64,000 bases of DNA from Guptibacillus algicola. GTDB taxonomy: Bacteria > Bacillota > Bacilli > Bacillales > Guptibacillaceae. A model generated the notes under the pieces. The model was not told the origin of the DNA. It saw nothing but the letters and a program-made list of their open reading frames with translations, and made no database searches. Position numbers and translations under genes: made by a program. The stretch covers positions 124,001 through 188,000 of the forward strand of contig NZ_JAIVAF010000003.1 in the NCBI RefSeq assembly GCF_020171805.1, given 5' to 3'. Below, piece by piece: positions 16,322 through 25,667 of this stretch (position 1 is the first letter of the stretch; each line of letters starts with the position of its first letter).

Positions 16322-16724
16322 TCATACGTAGTATTGATTTAGATTCAAGTGACCCGTTTTTTATAATATAATCAGGATCAGTTTCAGATAGATCTTCAGA
16401 GCTTGAGATAGAATAGATTGAAAAAACATAATCCCCTTCATTATTAAACCGGACATTTTTTATTTTAGTGATTCTAGTGAAAGTTTCAGGGGTCTCATCA
16501 CTTTTATGAAAATTAAAGAGTTTCACAATAGCACGTTTACCCCCACGTTCAGCCATTAACACAAGATTTTTATTTATCGGAGAATAAAGATTAACAAATA
16601 CTACTAAATCAAAGTTGACTCTGTCCTTATTGGTTATTGAAATTGTGTCGAATAAGTTTACTAATGAATCGGTCTTCTTATTATATTCCTCACAAAATAA
16701 CATAGTTACATTTAATTTATTCAC
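16317..16724 (-). CDS. Hypothetical protein (weakly DUF6941-like), 135 aa
   Basis: The GTG at 16724 is favoured over the GTG at 16733 because AGTAGGG lies at the right distance before it. The sequence alternates short beta-type segments: VTMLFCEEYNKKTDSLVNLF, FDLVVFVNLYSP, NLVLMAERGGKRAIV, RITKIKNVRFNNEGDYVFSI. The pattern of a first strand with a short CEE turn, then a beta-sandwich-like repeat, recalls DUF6941-type proteins of defence islands, but this is a weak resemblance. It lies 13 bp after the membrane protein at 16746 and is probably co-transcribed with it. Confidence 0.5.
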   Translation of the reverse strand: MNKLNVTMLFCEEYNKKTDSLVNLFDTISITNKDRVNFDLVVFVNLYSPINKNLVLMAERGGKRAIVKLFNFHKSDETPETFTRITKIKNVRFNNEGDYVFSIYSISSSEDLSETDPDYIIKNGSLESKSILRMR

Positions 16725-16745
16725 AATTATCACCCTACTAGTATA

Positions 16746-17192
16746 TTAAAAAGGTAGTTCATCTTCATCAAATCTTGGATTATTTTGTAGTGATCCCTCG
16801 ATTTCCTTTGCTGTCCTCTTAGGAATATCGTCTGCAAATTTTTCTAAATCCTTTTTTAAAATTTCCAAAGAGGCTACAGTTTCTTTATTAGTATTAAATA
16901 AAGAAAGCATTGTTTTTATATTTTCTTCGTTAATTTCGTTTGTTCTTTCTAAATTGTAAAAACTAACAATAGTCGAGATGATACTTAGAGTTGTAGCTAC
17001 TAGACCTAAAATTAAACTTACCCAACCATTCATAATAGTTAGAGTGATATCCTTTTGAAAAATAAAACTTAGTAAAAAAAGAACGAAAAGACTTATAACA
17101 ATTAACGAAATAATAAATGTCAACCAAATTTTTTGAAACACAACGAGCCCTTTTAACATATTTTCCAGAGTAACACGTTTTTTTTCTCCCAT
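16746..17192 (-). CDS. Membrane protein with coiled-coil and acidic DELPF tail
   Basis: 148 residues. Two transmembrane helices (about 19-50 with a bend, and 56-82: VSLILGLVATTLSIISTIV) lead into a cytoplasmic coiled-coil helix (~88-125). The extreme C-terminus is FDEDELPF. An acidic tip ending Pro-Phe is the form of single-strand DNA-binding protein tails that recruit repair proteins; here it is only a look-alike until tested. Two-helix plus coiled-coil proteins are common effectors or sensors in anti-phage loci. It is first of a two-gene unit. Confidence 0.55.
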   Translation of the reverse strand: MGEKKRVTLENMLKGLVVFQKIWLTFIISLIVISLFVLFLLSFIFQKDITLTIMNGWVSLILGLVATTLSIISTIVSFYNLERTNEINEENIKTMLSLFNTNKETVASLEILKKDLEKFADDIPKRTAKEIEGSLQNNPRFDEDELPF

Positions 17193-17716
17193 TCCCCCAA
17201 CATTACTCCTTATCTGACTTTAATTTAATGAAATTTAACAGCTTCTTTTTATCATAAGCTTAAATCAAAATATTTACAATAAGTGCTCACGAAAGAGAAA
17301 CAGTAGAGGAGTGAAAAAGTTGTTATTCCTATGTCGGAAGGACAGAGGGACAGGTTATATTCCTTCCCAGATGGTTGCAAAGGAATTACTATGATTCTTT
17401 CCATGCCCTTTTTGTTTGTTAGATCATTGTTGGGACGGTGTACATTTCCCTGTGTCAATCAAAAGACGATACCAACTAGCAGAATTAGAAAATGAGGCGC
17501 GATAAAATTTTCTACAGTTTCTTTATATACAGAAGCCTATTTATACAAGTAATGGTATAATAACCCAAAATACCTTTATGATTTTAGGAATAAACAGGGG
17601 GTTACTGCTCCTTAACACTTAAGAAGTTTGATGATTACAATTTATTAAATTTGTAGGCAATTTATATAATGAAATGTCATTGTATCTTGAATTCACAGAT
17701 AGTTAAGGGGTTCAAA
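17193..17716. other. Intergenic region with a GGACAGAGGGACA repeat
   Basis: No convincing gene is seen. The interval contains GGACAGAGGGACAGGTT at 17340-17356, near-identical to 48793-48809. An AT-rich stretch after ~17500 should hold the promoter of the HEPN-candidate gene. Confidence 0.4.
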
Positions 17717-18112
17717 ATGAATAAAGAAGAATTTGAAGAAAAAAGTAGTTTAAATTTAATGAAGTCAAGTTATGGTCATCTTTTTATCATAGAAAACACT
17801 TTGAGAAAGATAATAAATCATAAATTATCTAACACTTATGGTGGAAATTGGATTTTTTTTATAAGAAAAAAATATAAAAATAATTTAACGAAAAAAGATA
17901 TTCATCAAATGTACTTCCATGAAATGATAAGTTTTATTTTGTTAATTCCTGAATTAAAGGACGATTTAGGTAGTTTATGTGATAGTTTATATAAGATAAT
18001 TCCTATTAGAAATAGTATAGCTCATTGTATTCTTATCGATGAGCAGGAGTATTGCTTTTTAAATTCAGTTTCTGTAAAAATCCAAATGACTTATAACCAA
18101 GTAGTATTATAA
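17717..18112 (+). CDS. Candidate HEPN-domain protein, 131 aa
   Basis: The ATG at 17717 has AAGGGG 7 bases upstream. The protein is all-alpha, opening YGHLFIIENTLRKIINHKL and SNTYGGNWIFF, reminiscent of Swt1-type HEPN domains. Near the C-terminus, at residues ~98-103, it carries RNSIAH, matching the Rx4-6H catalytic motif of HEPN ribonucleases. HEPN RNases are frequent toxins in abortive infection. It precedes a GHKL ATPase gene by 100 bp on the same strand, in strongly AT-rich DNA. Activity is inferred from one motif only. Confidence 0.55.
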   Translation: MNKEEFEEKSSLNLMKSSYGHLFIIENTLRKIINHKLSNTYGGNWIFFIRKKYKNNLTKKDIHQMYFHEMISFILLIPELKDDLGSLCDSLYKIIPIRNSIAHCILIDEQEYCFLNSVSVKIQMTYNQVVL

Positions 18113-18212
18113 TCTAAAAATGTCTAATGTATTAAGGTTAGTAGAAAAGCGTCGTTTATTGTTACTAGTTTGAATTATAATAATAACCAAAAATAAATAA
18201 GGGGGATTTTTA

Positions 18213-20078
18213 GTGGCAAATCTGGGTGAATTAAGAAATAAGTTTTCAACTATTGCATTGGAACAAATTAGAGCTAATGTTAGAAGAACGATTATGAGTT
18301 ATAGGTCTTCATGGGACATATATACAGAATTATTACAAAATGCTTTAGACGCAATTATTGATAAATATGGTTATGAAAATATTAGTAATGGTAAGATAAC
18401 GTTATCATTTAACACTGAAAATAGAGAGATCTATATTAAGGACAATGGTATTGGAATTAAACACTCAGATATATCTAGTATTTTAGTAATGGGTGAATCG
18501 ATAAAGAGAAAAGAGGGAAGAGGAAAGTATGGTTTTATGGGTTATGGCTTTACTTTCGTATCATTCCAAACAAATTACTTGAAAATCGAAAGCATTCATA
18601 ACGGTAAAAAAGCATCTAGAACATACAAAGATTTATACAAGGTTATTTTTGAAAATGGTGAACTTCCGCTTTCTGAAGAAGAAAAAAACAGTATAAAAGA
18701 AGAGGATACCAATGAAGAGAGTGGTACTAAAATTACCATTCGTTTCCCAAGTGATTTTCCAAACGAAACACTGGAGAAAAATATTAATTCAGCCTTTTAC
18801 CATGCAACATCCGAGCCAATGTTGGAGTATATTCTAAGAACTAAATCTGCGATTGGTATAGTAGATAATATTTTTAATAAAGAGTTGGATTTATTTAGTA
18901 TTCATGTAGAAGTTAATGGGAAAGAAGTTGTAATTGATTCAGGTCATTTAACAACTAGAGAGTTACTAAAAAAAATGTATCCTTCAGGAAATTTTTATAA
19001 TATAGATGAATACAATACATTTGTTGAGATGACTGAACATTTAGACCAATCTGCTAGAAGAGTAGCAAGAAAAGCAATGCTTATTGATGGCACTTATAAT
19101 AATATTAGCATAGGTACGGTAAACCCTCTTAATGTTAATATTTACATAGCTGAGACTAGTAAAGGTCATTTATCGACTTATAATGATAAGTTTTCAAATG
19201 ACGATAAATTTGAAAATTTATCTGTCAATAATGGTATTTGGTTGTCAATTGATGGATTACCAACAGGTATATGTTTGGACCCCCTTAGTCATGGTAGTTA
19301 TCTTCCTTTCACAGTTATAGTGGATGTTATTGATGAAAGTAAAGACATTAAGAATGAATTAGATAGTGGGAGAAAAGGTATCACTGAATATAGAGCAGGT
19401 CAAATTGTAAAAGTAGTAAAAAAGATATTAAAAGAAAAACGATTTGTTGATTATAGAGAGTACGTTCTTGGTGTAGATACACGCGTCAATACTGATGGTT
19501 ATGACGCAAAGAGAAATTTAAGAAATAAACTTGAGAGTAAACAAAAATTTAATCTTGATCTAGTGCATCAATACTTTCCTGTAGATAATGAACAGGAAGT
19601 TATTACATTATTTACTGAATTAATAAGTAGAGGACTATTGCCAGGCTATTTTCCAAAAGTAATTTCAGGTTTCGATGTATATGATGGTTTATATGATTAT
19701 AAAACTAACTTTCCGGATGAAATACTGTTACCCAACGATCCGCTAGGTATCTCTGATAGTGTAAAAGTTAGGCATCCAGATATTGACCGCGAAGTTGTTA
19801 TCGAATATAAAACATTTTTACGAGGTATATTCAGGGATTTAAAAGAGGTTAAGAAACGATTGCAGGATATAGATATTTTAGTTTGTTGGAGTGTTGAATA
19901 CGAAAAGTTGAATGAATTTGTTGAGTTAGAAGGTATTGTGTTAAAGGGAGTTGATCAGTCAGAGAATTTTTATTACGGAGTAACCCATGAGGTTGCTGGA
20001 TTAGGTAGAAATACGAATTTTCTACCTGTGATTGAGCTGAAAACTGTTTTAAGCAAGATATTTGGAATATATTTGTAA
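18213..20078 (+). CDS. GHKL (Hsp90-like) ATPase, defence-island type
   Basis: 621 residues with an N-terminal Bergerat ATP-binding fold. The N box is ELLQNALDAI (~38-48), G1 is DNGIGI (~77-82) and the lid/G2 is GKYGFMGYG (~103-112); a GTKITIRFP strand follows. The remaining ~400 residues have no domain I recognise and end in a mixed alpha/beta region. There is no histidine-kinase, MutL or topoisomerase C-terminus. Stand-alone GHKL ATPases of this size are recurrent in anti-phage islands. The GTG at 18213 follows AAGGGGG. It may be an operon with the HEPN candidate upstream and is closed by a terminator at 20093. Confidence 0.75.
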   Translation: MANLGELRNKFSTIALEQIRANVRRTIMSYRSSWDIYTELLQNALDAIIDKYGYENISNGKITLSFNTENREIYIKDNGIGIKHSDISSILVMGESIKRKEGRGKYGFMGYGFTFVSFQTNYLKIESIHNGKKASRTYKDLYKVIFENGELPLSEEEKNSIKEEDTNEESGTKITIRFPSDFPNETLEKNINSAFYHATSEPMLEYILRTKSAIGIVDNIFNKELDLFSIHVEVNGKEVVIDSGHLTTRELLKKMYPSGNFYNIDEYNTFVEMTEHLDQSARRVARKAMLIDGTYNNISIGTVNPLNVNIYIAETSKGHLSTYNDKFSNDDKFENLSVNNGIWLSIDGLPTGICLDPLSHGSYLPFTVIVDVIDESKDIKNELDSGRKGITEYRAGQIVKVVKKILKEKRFVDYREYVLGVDTRVNTDGYDAKRNLRNKLESKQKFNLDLVHQYFPVDNEQEVITLFTELISRGLLPGYFPKVISGFDVYDGLYDYKTNFPDEILLPNDPLGISDSVKVRHPDIDREVVIEYKTFLRGIFRDLKEVKKRLQDIDILVCWSVEYEKLNEFVELEGIVLKGVDQSENFYYGVTHEVAGLGRNTNFLPVIELKTVLSKIFGIYL

Positions 20079-20092
20079 TTTAAATGTTATAT

Positions 20093-20128
20093 AGCAGTGA
20101 GACTAATAAAAGTCCACTGCTTCTTTTT
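20093..20128 (+). terminator. Terminator after the GHKL ATPase gene
   Basis: AGCAGTG plus GACT pairs with AGTC plus CACTGCT, followed by TTCTTTTT. It ends the HEPN/GHKL unit before the HNH gene. Confidence 0.75.
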
Positions 20129-20323
20129 ATTCATACCATCAAATCAACTATAGATTGAAGACAAGGAAATCTTAGTGCTTAAAAAAGGTAGAAGATCAAA
20201 AAATAGTAAGTTAGCTAATTTGTAAGATTTGGATTCCTGTAATAATAGCACAAAAATAATATTATACTTCGAGATTGATATAGCTAGGAATTTTTTAATG
20301 TCTCTTTAAAGGGGAAGTTTATT

Positions 20324-21415
20324 TTGAAATTAGAATTCGAAAGAATATTATTGAATTATAATAAACAATTAGTATTGCCGTTTAAACCTACTGAGAATAA
20401 AATAGCAAAGTTTATAATAAATGAAATACCTATCGTAATAAGTAATAAACTTTCATTACATAAAAGGAATTATAAGGTTCAAAGTTCAGTTGGGCAAGGT
20501 AATTGGACTGAAACACCTTGGATAGGAATATTTGATCGCTCAATTACTTCTACTGCTACTAAAGGATTTTACATAGTCTATCTTTTCAGAAAAGACATGA
20601 AAGGATTTTATTTGTCTTTAAACCAAGGGACAACATATATTCAAACAAAATATAAGGGTAATAAACCCAGGGGGAAAATGAAAGAAACAGCTAGCAAAAT
20701 AAGAGAAATTATCTACTACTCTGATAAAAAGTTTCCTCTAACTGATATTGAGCTAGGATCTTCTACAAATAATGCGAAAAATTATATGGCGGCGCACATA
20801 TGTGGAAAGTATTACTCATTCTCGAGCCTACCAGAGAGCCAAAATATGGTTGAGGACCTTAGAGAACTGATTAAAATTTATCAACAACTAAAAATTGTTA
20901 TGGGGTGGAAAGACACTGCACACTTTATTGATTATTTGCTCAATATCCATGAAATAGAAGATACTCAATTTCAATCAGATGTGCAACTAGCATCACCTGC
21001 TAAGACTCCAAGAGTTCCACAAATAATTCCAAATAAAGAGAGAAGACTTGAAGGATATTATTGGAGGAGGGACTCTTCAATTTCAAGGGAGGCAATTCAT
21101 AACTCTTCTTACCAATGTGAAAACAACCCGAGTCATACAACATTTACATCTGATATTACAGGTGAAAATTTTGTTGAAGCACATCATTTAATTCCGCTTC
21201 AAATACAAGAAGTGTTTAAATGGAGTTTAGATGTACCTGGAAACATAGTAGCTCTTTGTCCAAACTGTCATAGGAGAATTCATCATGCAAATAAAAGTGA
21301 ACGTGACGTTATTATAAATAAATTATTCAAAGTGAAAGAAAAGGAATTATCTCTTTATGGTCACAACATTACTATAGAAAAATTAATTAAAATGTATGAT
21401 GAAAATCGATGCTAA
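20324..21415 (+). CDS. MrcB_N-domain HNH endonuclease (type IV-like restriction)
   Basis: 363 residues. The N-terminal half is an MrcB_N (DUF3578) domain: ETPWIGIFDRSITS, then TKGFYIVYLFRKDMKGFYLS and LNQGTTYIQ, a reader of modified DNA in related restriction proteins. The C-terminal half is an HNH nuclease: YQCENNPSH (~264), VEAHHLIPL (~284-292) and ALCPNCHRRIHH (~310-320), with the His pair and Cys residues for metal and zinc. It would cut DNA carrying a particular base modification. The TTG at 20324 follows AAAGGGGAAG. It neighbours the phosphorothioation locus and must tolerate host sulfur-modified DNA. Confidence 0.82.
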   Translation: MKLEFERILLNYNKQLVLPFKPTENKIAKFIINEIPIVISNKLSLHKRNYKVQSSVGQGNWTETPWIGIFDRSITSTATKGFYIVYLFRKDMKGFYLSLNQGTTYIQTKYKGNKPRGKMKETASKIREIIYYSDKKFPLTDIELGSSTNNAKNYMAAHICGKYYSFSSLPESQNMVEDLRELIKIYQQLKIVMGWKDTAHFIDYLLNIHEIEDTQFQSDVQLASPAKTPRVPQIIPNKERRLEGYYWRRDSSISREAIHNSSYQCENNPSHTTFTSDITGENFVEAHHLIPLQIQEVFKWSLDVPGNIVALCPNCHRRIHHANKSERDVIINKLFKVKEKELSLYGHNITIEKLIKMYDENRC

Positions 21416-21519
21416 TTTCTTCAAATATATAGGGGAATACATTCTGATACTAAAGAAGTTGAAACAGTAGTTTGCAAGTGTTAAATTAGGTTCAATGTTG
21501 AATTTAAGGAGAGTTCAAA

Positions 21520-21936
21520 ATGGAAGTAGGACAAAAAAAAAATACGATGTCAATGGATGAAAGAAGTCAGCAAAGTAAATATAATATTAAGGCAGGTAGA
21601 TTGATAAGAGAAGCAAGAGAGAAAAAAAACTTATCGGTCAGAGGACTTGGAGAAAAAATAAATATATCGGGGAATTATGTTTCAGAAATTGAACGAGGAA
21701 TTAAACCTGCGACCAATATTGTTATTAGGGAATTGTCTAAAGAATTGAAAATAGACGAAATAGAAATTTTTGAAGCTTATAATAAGGTACCACAAATTTG
21801 TATAGATGAATTAGAAGAATCGGAAGAAGCTCGAAATCTTATTATTACTTTAAGGGAATCTAATTTAAACCAACAATTGAAAAAAGAATTGTACAAAAAA
21901 TTTATAGAGTTACATGATTTATTTGAAAAATATTGA
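21520..21936 (+). CDS. XRE-family regulator of the defence island
   Basis: 138 residues. A helix-turn-helix of the HTH_3 type spans ~25-80: GRLIREAREKKNLSVRGLGE, then NISGNYVSEIERG and IVIRELSKELKID. A C-terminal helical segment, probably for dimerisation, ends the protein. The ATG at 21520 follows AAGGAGAG. It lies between the HNH gene and the convergent dndA, so it may repress the upstream defence genes. Its binding site is not known. Confidence 0.8.
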   Translation: MEVGQKKNTMSMDERSQQSKYNIKAGRLIREAREKKNLSVRGLGEKINISGNYVSEIERGIKPATNIVIRELSKELKIDEIEIFEAYNKVPQICIDELEESEEARNLIITLRESNLNQQLKKELYKKFIELHDLFEKY

Positions 21937-22077
21937 TTAATACGTGAAGTTAAGAAAAATTTTGTATAAATATTTGATTGAAATCCGTGTGCATCACATT
22001 GCAATAAATAATCGATTTTCACTTTCTAAGTTGTGAAAAGGTAGTGTTAATAGAACCTATTTTTATTAGGTTATTAT

Positions 22078-22124
22078 AACCATAAGGACATGATTTTACT
22101 AAGTATTAATCTTGTCCTTATGGT
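22078..22124. terminator. Long hairpin between XRE gene and dndA
   Basis: AACCATAAGGACA pairs with TGTCCTTATGGT across a ~20-base spacer with partial pairing, between two convergent genes. T runs are weak, so it could be a bidirectional transcription stop or an mRNA-stabilising 3' structure. Confidence 0.55.
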
Positions 22125-22159
22125 CTCTAAGTAATAAACCAATGTTAAAATATACTTTG

Positions 22160-23281
22160 TTACAATTCATTAAAAATATTTAAATCTTTTATATCTGTTG
22201 TTGATGACAATGAAAATCTTACTGTTGATCTTATCTCCTCAATTGTACACCCCATAGCCTCAAGAACATGACTAGGTTTACTAGAACTACAAGCTGATCC
22301 AGTAGAAGTGGCAATGTGATCAGCTAGTGATTTTACTAACACTTCATTATTCACTCCTTTAAACTGTACACTTACAATTCCAGGGATCTTATTTTCTTGG
22401 TCATTATTGAACGAGATATGATCAGTGAATTTCTCTTTGAGGAGTCCACTTAATGTTAATTCAAGTTCTTCTAAGTTACTAATATTCTGAGTTATGTTTT
22501 CAAATGCTAGTTCAGCAGCCTTCCCAAACCCTACAATGTTATGAACCGCTAACGTTCCACTACGATAATCTCTCTCTTGACCACCGCCGTGCATTAGTGG
22601 AGTAAGCTTAACTGGAATCCCAAGAGAATCTTTACGAAGAATCGCCATTCCAGTTCCTTTTGGACCATGAAGCTTATGAGCAGAACCTGAAAGGAAGTTA
22701 ATCCCTGGGTAATCCGCAAGATTGAACTTCACCTTTCCAATCACCTGTGTAGCATCGGTATGAAAGAAGATGTCACGTTCCTCGCAAAGCGCTGCAATTT
22801 CCTGAATAGGATTAAGAGAACCAACCTCGTTATTACCCCAAATAATTGAGACAAGGATAGGAGGATCTTCTTGTATAACTTGTTTGAAATCATCAATATT
22901 AATCCTACCGAACTGATCCACATCTAGATAAGTAACCTTATAATCACGCTGTTCTAGGTACTTACAGGCTTCCAGTACAGCTGGGTGTTCAACTTTTGTA
23001 GTGACAATATGGTCACCTTTATCACGGTAATAATCTGCTACACCCTTGATAATCATGTTGTTACTTTCTGTTGCGCCACTCGTGAAGACGACTTCATCTG
23101 GCTCGCAGCCGACTAAGCTCGCGACGTTTTGGCGAGCTTCTTTGACTGCTTCACTGGCGTTTGTTGCTAGAGAGTAATATTTACTTGAAGGGTTACCGAA
23201 TTCTTCAAGTAAATAGGGGAGCATGGCTTCTTTCACTTCAGGTAGAACTTGAGTTGTTGCACTGTTGTCCAGATATAACAT
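22160..23281 (-). CDS. dndA: DndA cysteine desulfurase
   Basis: 373 residues, class V aminotransferase fold of the NifS/IscS type. The PLP lysine lies in LSGSAHKLHGPKG, and the catalytic cysteine in TSTGSACSSSKPSH near the C-terminus. In phosphorothioation it mobilises sulfur from L-cysteine and passes it to DndC. Its place as last gene of dndBCDEA, 11 bp after dndE with AGGAGG before the ATG, supports the role over a general IscS. Many dnd loci lack their own dndA and borrow IscS, so this locus is self-sufficient. Confidence 0.93.
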   Translation of the reverse strand: MLYLDNSATTQVLPEVKEAMLPYLLEEFGNPSSKYYSLATNASEAVKEARQNVASLVGCEPDEVVFTSGATESNNMIIKGVADYYRDKGDHIVTTKVEHPAVLEACKYLEQRDYKVTYLDVDQFGRINIDDFKQVIQEDPPILVSIIWGNNEVGSLNPIQEIAALCEERDIFFHTDATQVIGKVKFNLADYPGINFLSGSAHKLHGPKGTGMAILRKDSLGIPVKLTPLMHGGGQERDYRSGTLAVHNIVGFGKAAELAFENITQNISNLEELELTLSGLLKEKFTDHISFNNDQENKIPGIVSVQFKGVNNEVLVKSLADHIATSTGSACSSSKPSHVLEAMGCTIEEIRSTVRFSLSSTTDIKDLNIFNEL

Positions 23282-23292
23282 GTGTTTTCCTC

Positions 23293-23664
23293 CTAATCCA
23301 TGCTCATTAAGTTAATAATAAACTTTTCATAGTTTCCAGCGTGTTTGTATTCACTTTCCAACAGGCCAACGCCTCGCTCTAAGTGCAGGTTAAATAGAGA
23401 AGGGAAGTATTCTTCATCGGTTACTTCACGTTCAGCATGCTGTGTGATTAACGCTTTGAAGATGTAGTCATATTCACCTGTTAATGTGTTGCGATTAAAT
23501 TCCAGCCCGTTTGTGTTTGCGAGATCTTCAGATGGCATGGACTTCACTTTTAATGAAAGAGAGATAGCCAACCTTGCTAGAATGTTAGGTGTTAAGTTAG
23601 TCGTAGACTGCAGGTTCTTTAGTTTTTCTTCTGTCTGTTTTGAAGTTCGCAGTCTGAAGTTCAT
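23293..23664 (-). CDS. dndE: DndE, phosphorothioation complex subunit
   Basis: 123 residues with the canonical DndE pattern: FRLRTSKQTEEKLKNLQ, TNLTPNILARLAISLSLK, GLEFNRNTLTGEYDYIFKAL, then a C-terminal helix LHLERGVGLLES. DndE proteins form tetramers that bind nicked DNA and are needed for sulfur insertion with DndC and DndD. The start overlaps the dndD stop by 4 bp (ATGA), indicating translational coupling. A second, divergent DndE-like protein is encoded at 37560-37931. Confidence 0.93.
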   Translation of the reverse strand: MNFRLRTSKQTEEKLKNLQSTTNLTPNILARLAISLSLKVKSMPSEDLANTNGLEFNRNTLTGEYDYIFKALITQHAEREVTDEEYFPSLFNLHLERGVGLLESEYKHAGNYEKFIINLMSMD

Positions 23665-25649
23665 GATTTCAGCTCCGATTCTTTAAATTTAAAGTACTCT
23701 TTGTGTAAATCAACACGTTGTTCACCAGTGTTGAATTCCAGTGTGTACTCGTGAGAGATATGTTCAGTTAATAAGTTGTAGTGATTTGTATCTATTTCAG
23801 TGTCTGTAGAAAGAATGAGTACCTGCTCTCCACTTGATGGAATAAGGTCCGTCAAGACGGTTTTCTTATGAGACTTGTCCAACCTGCCAAGTAACGTATC
23901 AAAGATGAATGGTACTCGTCGGCCAGAGCACTTGAACATTGCCCAGATAATGGAGAGGAGAAGAATCTCTTTTTCACCTGCAGATAGGCTTTCTTTATAG
24001 AGAATTTCTTTATTCCAATCATAAAGAACCACTTCATACGTTTCATGGTTAATACGAAGTGACGAAATATAATTTTGTTTTCTCATCAATCGATTTAACA
24101 TTTGAGTAGCTTCAATTTGAACTTGTTGTAGTTTCTTTTGTTGTTGAAGACTTCTAAACTCTTTACTTAGTTCCATCACTTTCGAAGAAATCGTGAAGGC
24201 ATTCTGTGTCTTTTCATTTTGCTTAAGAACTTTCTTCTTCTCATTAATTTGATCTGCTAGGTTAGTAAGCGATCTTTGGTCTTCAGAGTGGTTTTGTTCT
24301 AGTTGAGCTATTTCATGTTCGGTATCTACAATCTTTCGGTTAAGGCTTTCCATTTCTTTAATAATCTTATGGAAGTCATCTTTTGATTCATCATTTGCAG
24401 TGATTTTATCTCTTAACTTTTTCGATTCAGCTAGCAGCTCTTGATTATCTTTTAGAAGATCAAGGTAGAAGTGATGGTTTTCTTTGCTTAGTTGTTGGTG
24501 TGTAGATTCCACTTGACTACGCTGAGAAAAGGAGGCGCGATGAATAATCTTGTCGTTCTCAGGCTTAAATTCATTAAGGATGCCTTCTTTTAGCTTGCTA
24601 GAATCCACTTTAGAATCGTCAGAAGAAACGGAAGCCATAATGGTGCTCATCGTTTCGTCATTGAGTCGGTTTGAAAGCTTCTGGTACATTTGGTTTGAGT
24701 CTTCATCTTCCATTTGATCCAAAGAATCTTTGATTAAAGAACGATTCAAATAGAAAGGTAAGAGAGTGGTGATGAACCCTTTTACAGCTTCTATATTCTC
24801 TTTTCTTTCAGTTTCAATGACATTCACTTCATTCTGTAATTTATCTCGTTCCTCTTTTGCAAGCCCACCATTAACCTCAAAATCTTTCTTTAGATCCTGT
24901 AGCTGGTCTTCTAAGGTAGAAAGGTAATGTTGCTTATCCTCAATTTCTTCAATTCTTGCTTCATGTGTAGCCTGCAACTGTTCTTCTTTATTTTGAAGCA
25001 CTAGTAGCTGCTTTTCAGCTTGAGACAGGCTGTTTTGATCGAGGTCATTCTCCACATATTGCTTTAAGTCAGATTCAAGAACTTCAAACAAGTCTAGGTT
25101 AAACAATACTTTTGAAGCACTCTTAAGATAACTTGAAAGCAAATTCTCATTGATGATTCTTGAGATTTCTTCACCATCGAAAAGACAAAGGTCAAATAAT
25201 TGTGGCGGCATTGTTTCTCTAAGTCTTGTTTGGTAGATTTCTTTCTCATAGTCGGTTAAATGATGGTTGTCTCGAATAATTTCAAGTTCTTCTTTAACGG
25301 AACCACCAGAGATCTTCCATCCTCTATAAAGCTTATACGTATGACGTTTGAAGTTTTCTACTTCGCTATATTCTAGAATAACGCGGAAACGGTGGCCTTC
25401 TTCAGCTCTTTTTCGATTGTTTAAGTAGCCCCAAATCCGATCATAATATGCTTTGTTTTCCGTTTTATATCCATATGCAAAGGAGCCAAATAAACCAAGT
25501 TTAATAGAGTTAAGTAGAGTAGTCTTACCAGCTCCGTTTTCACCGCCTATTAAAATGACGTTCTGCTTAGGTGATCCTATTTCAAAATCAAAGGAATAGG
25601 TGCCTTGATAAGCACCTATGTTTTCAATCGTTAAATTCTTAAATAACAT
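23661..25649 (-). CDS. dndD: DndD, SMC-like ATPase of phosphorothioation
   Basis: 662 residues. Walker A is GGENGAGKTT at 35-44. The conserved LFDGEEISRII segment lies near 168-178. A long coiled coil follows, then the ABC signature LSAGEKEILLLSIIWAM and Walker B/D-loop PFIFDTLLGRLDKSH in the last ~120 residues. The end ILSTDTEIDTNHYNLL is a DndD-family hallmark. It works with DndC and DndE to install sulfur in the DNA backbone, probably by opening or nicking DNA at the site. It lies 18 bp after dndC. Confidence 0.93.
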   Translation of the reverse strand: MLFKNLTIENIGAYQGTYSFDFEIGSPKQNVILIGGENGAGKTTLLNSIKLGLFGSFAYGYKTENKAYYDRIWGYLNNRKRAEEGHRFRVILEYSEVENFKRHTYKLYRGWKISGGSVKEELEIIRDNHHLTDYEKEIYQTRLRETMPPQLFDLCLFDGEEISRIINENLLSSYLKSASKVLFNLDLFEVLESDLKQYVENDLDQNSLSQAEKQLLVLQNKEEQLQATHEARIEEIEDKQHYLSTLEDQLQDLKKDFEVNGGLAKEERDKLQNEVNVIETERKENIEAVKGFITTLLPFYLNRSLIKDSLDQMEDEDSNQMYQKLSNRLNDETMSTIMASVSSDDSKVDSSKLKEGILNEFKPENDKIIHRASFSQRSQVESTHQQLSKENHHFYLDLLKDNQELLAESKKLRDKITANDESKDDFHKIIKEMESLNRKIVDTEHEIAQLEQNHSEDQRSLTNLADQINEKKKVLKQNEKTQNAFTISSKVMELSKEFRSLQQQKKLQQVQIEATQMLNRLMRKQNYISSLRINHETYEVVLYDWNKEILYKESLSAGEKEILLLSIIWAMFKCSGRRVPFIFDTLLGRLDKSHKKTVLTDLIPSSGEQVLILSTDTEIDTNHYNLLTEHISHEYTLEFNTGEQRVDLHKEYFKFKESELKS

Positions 25650-25667
25650 GTCAGTAACCCTTTCGCC

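Noticed and set aside
17252-17458. 68-codon open frame on the minus strand
   Set aside because: It runs through the GGACAGAGGGACA repeat, has no ribosome-binding site and no coherent protein pattern.
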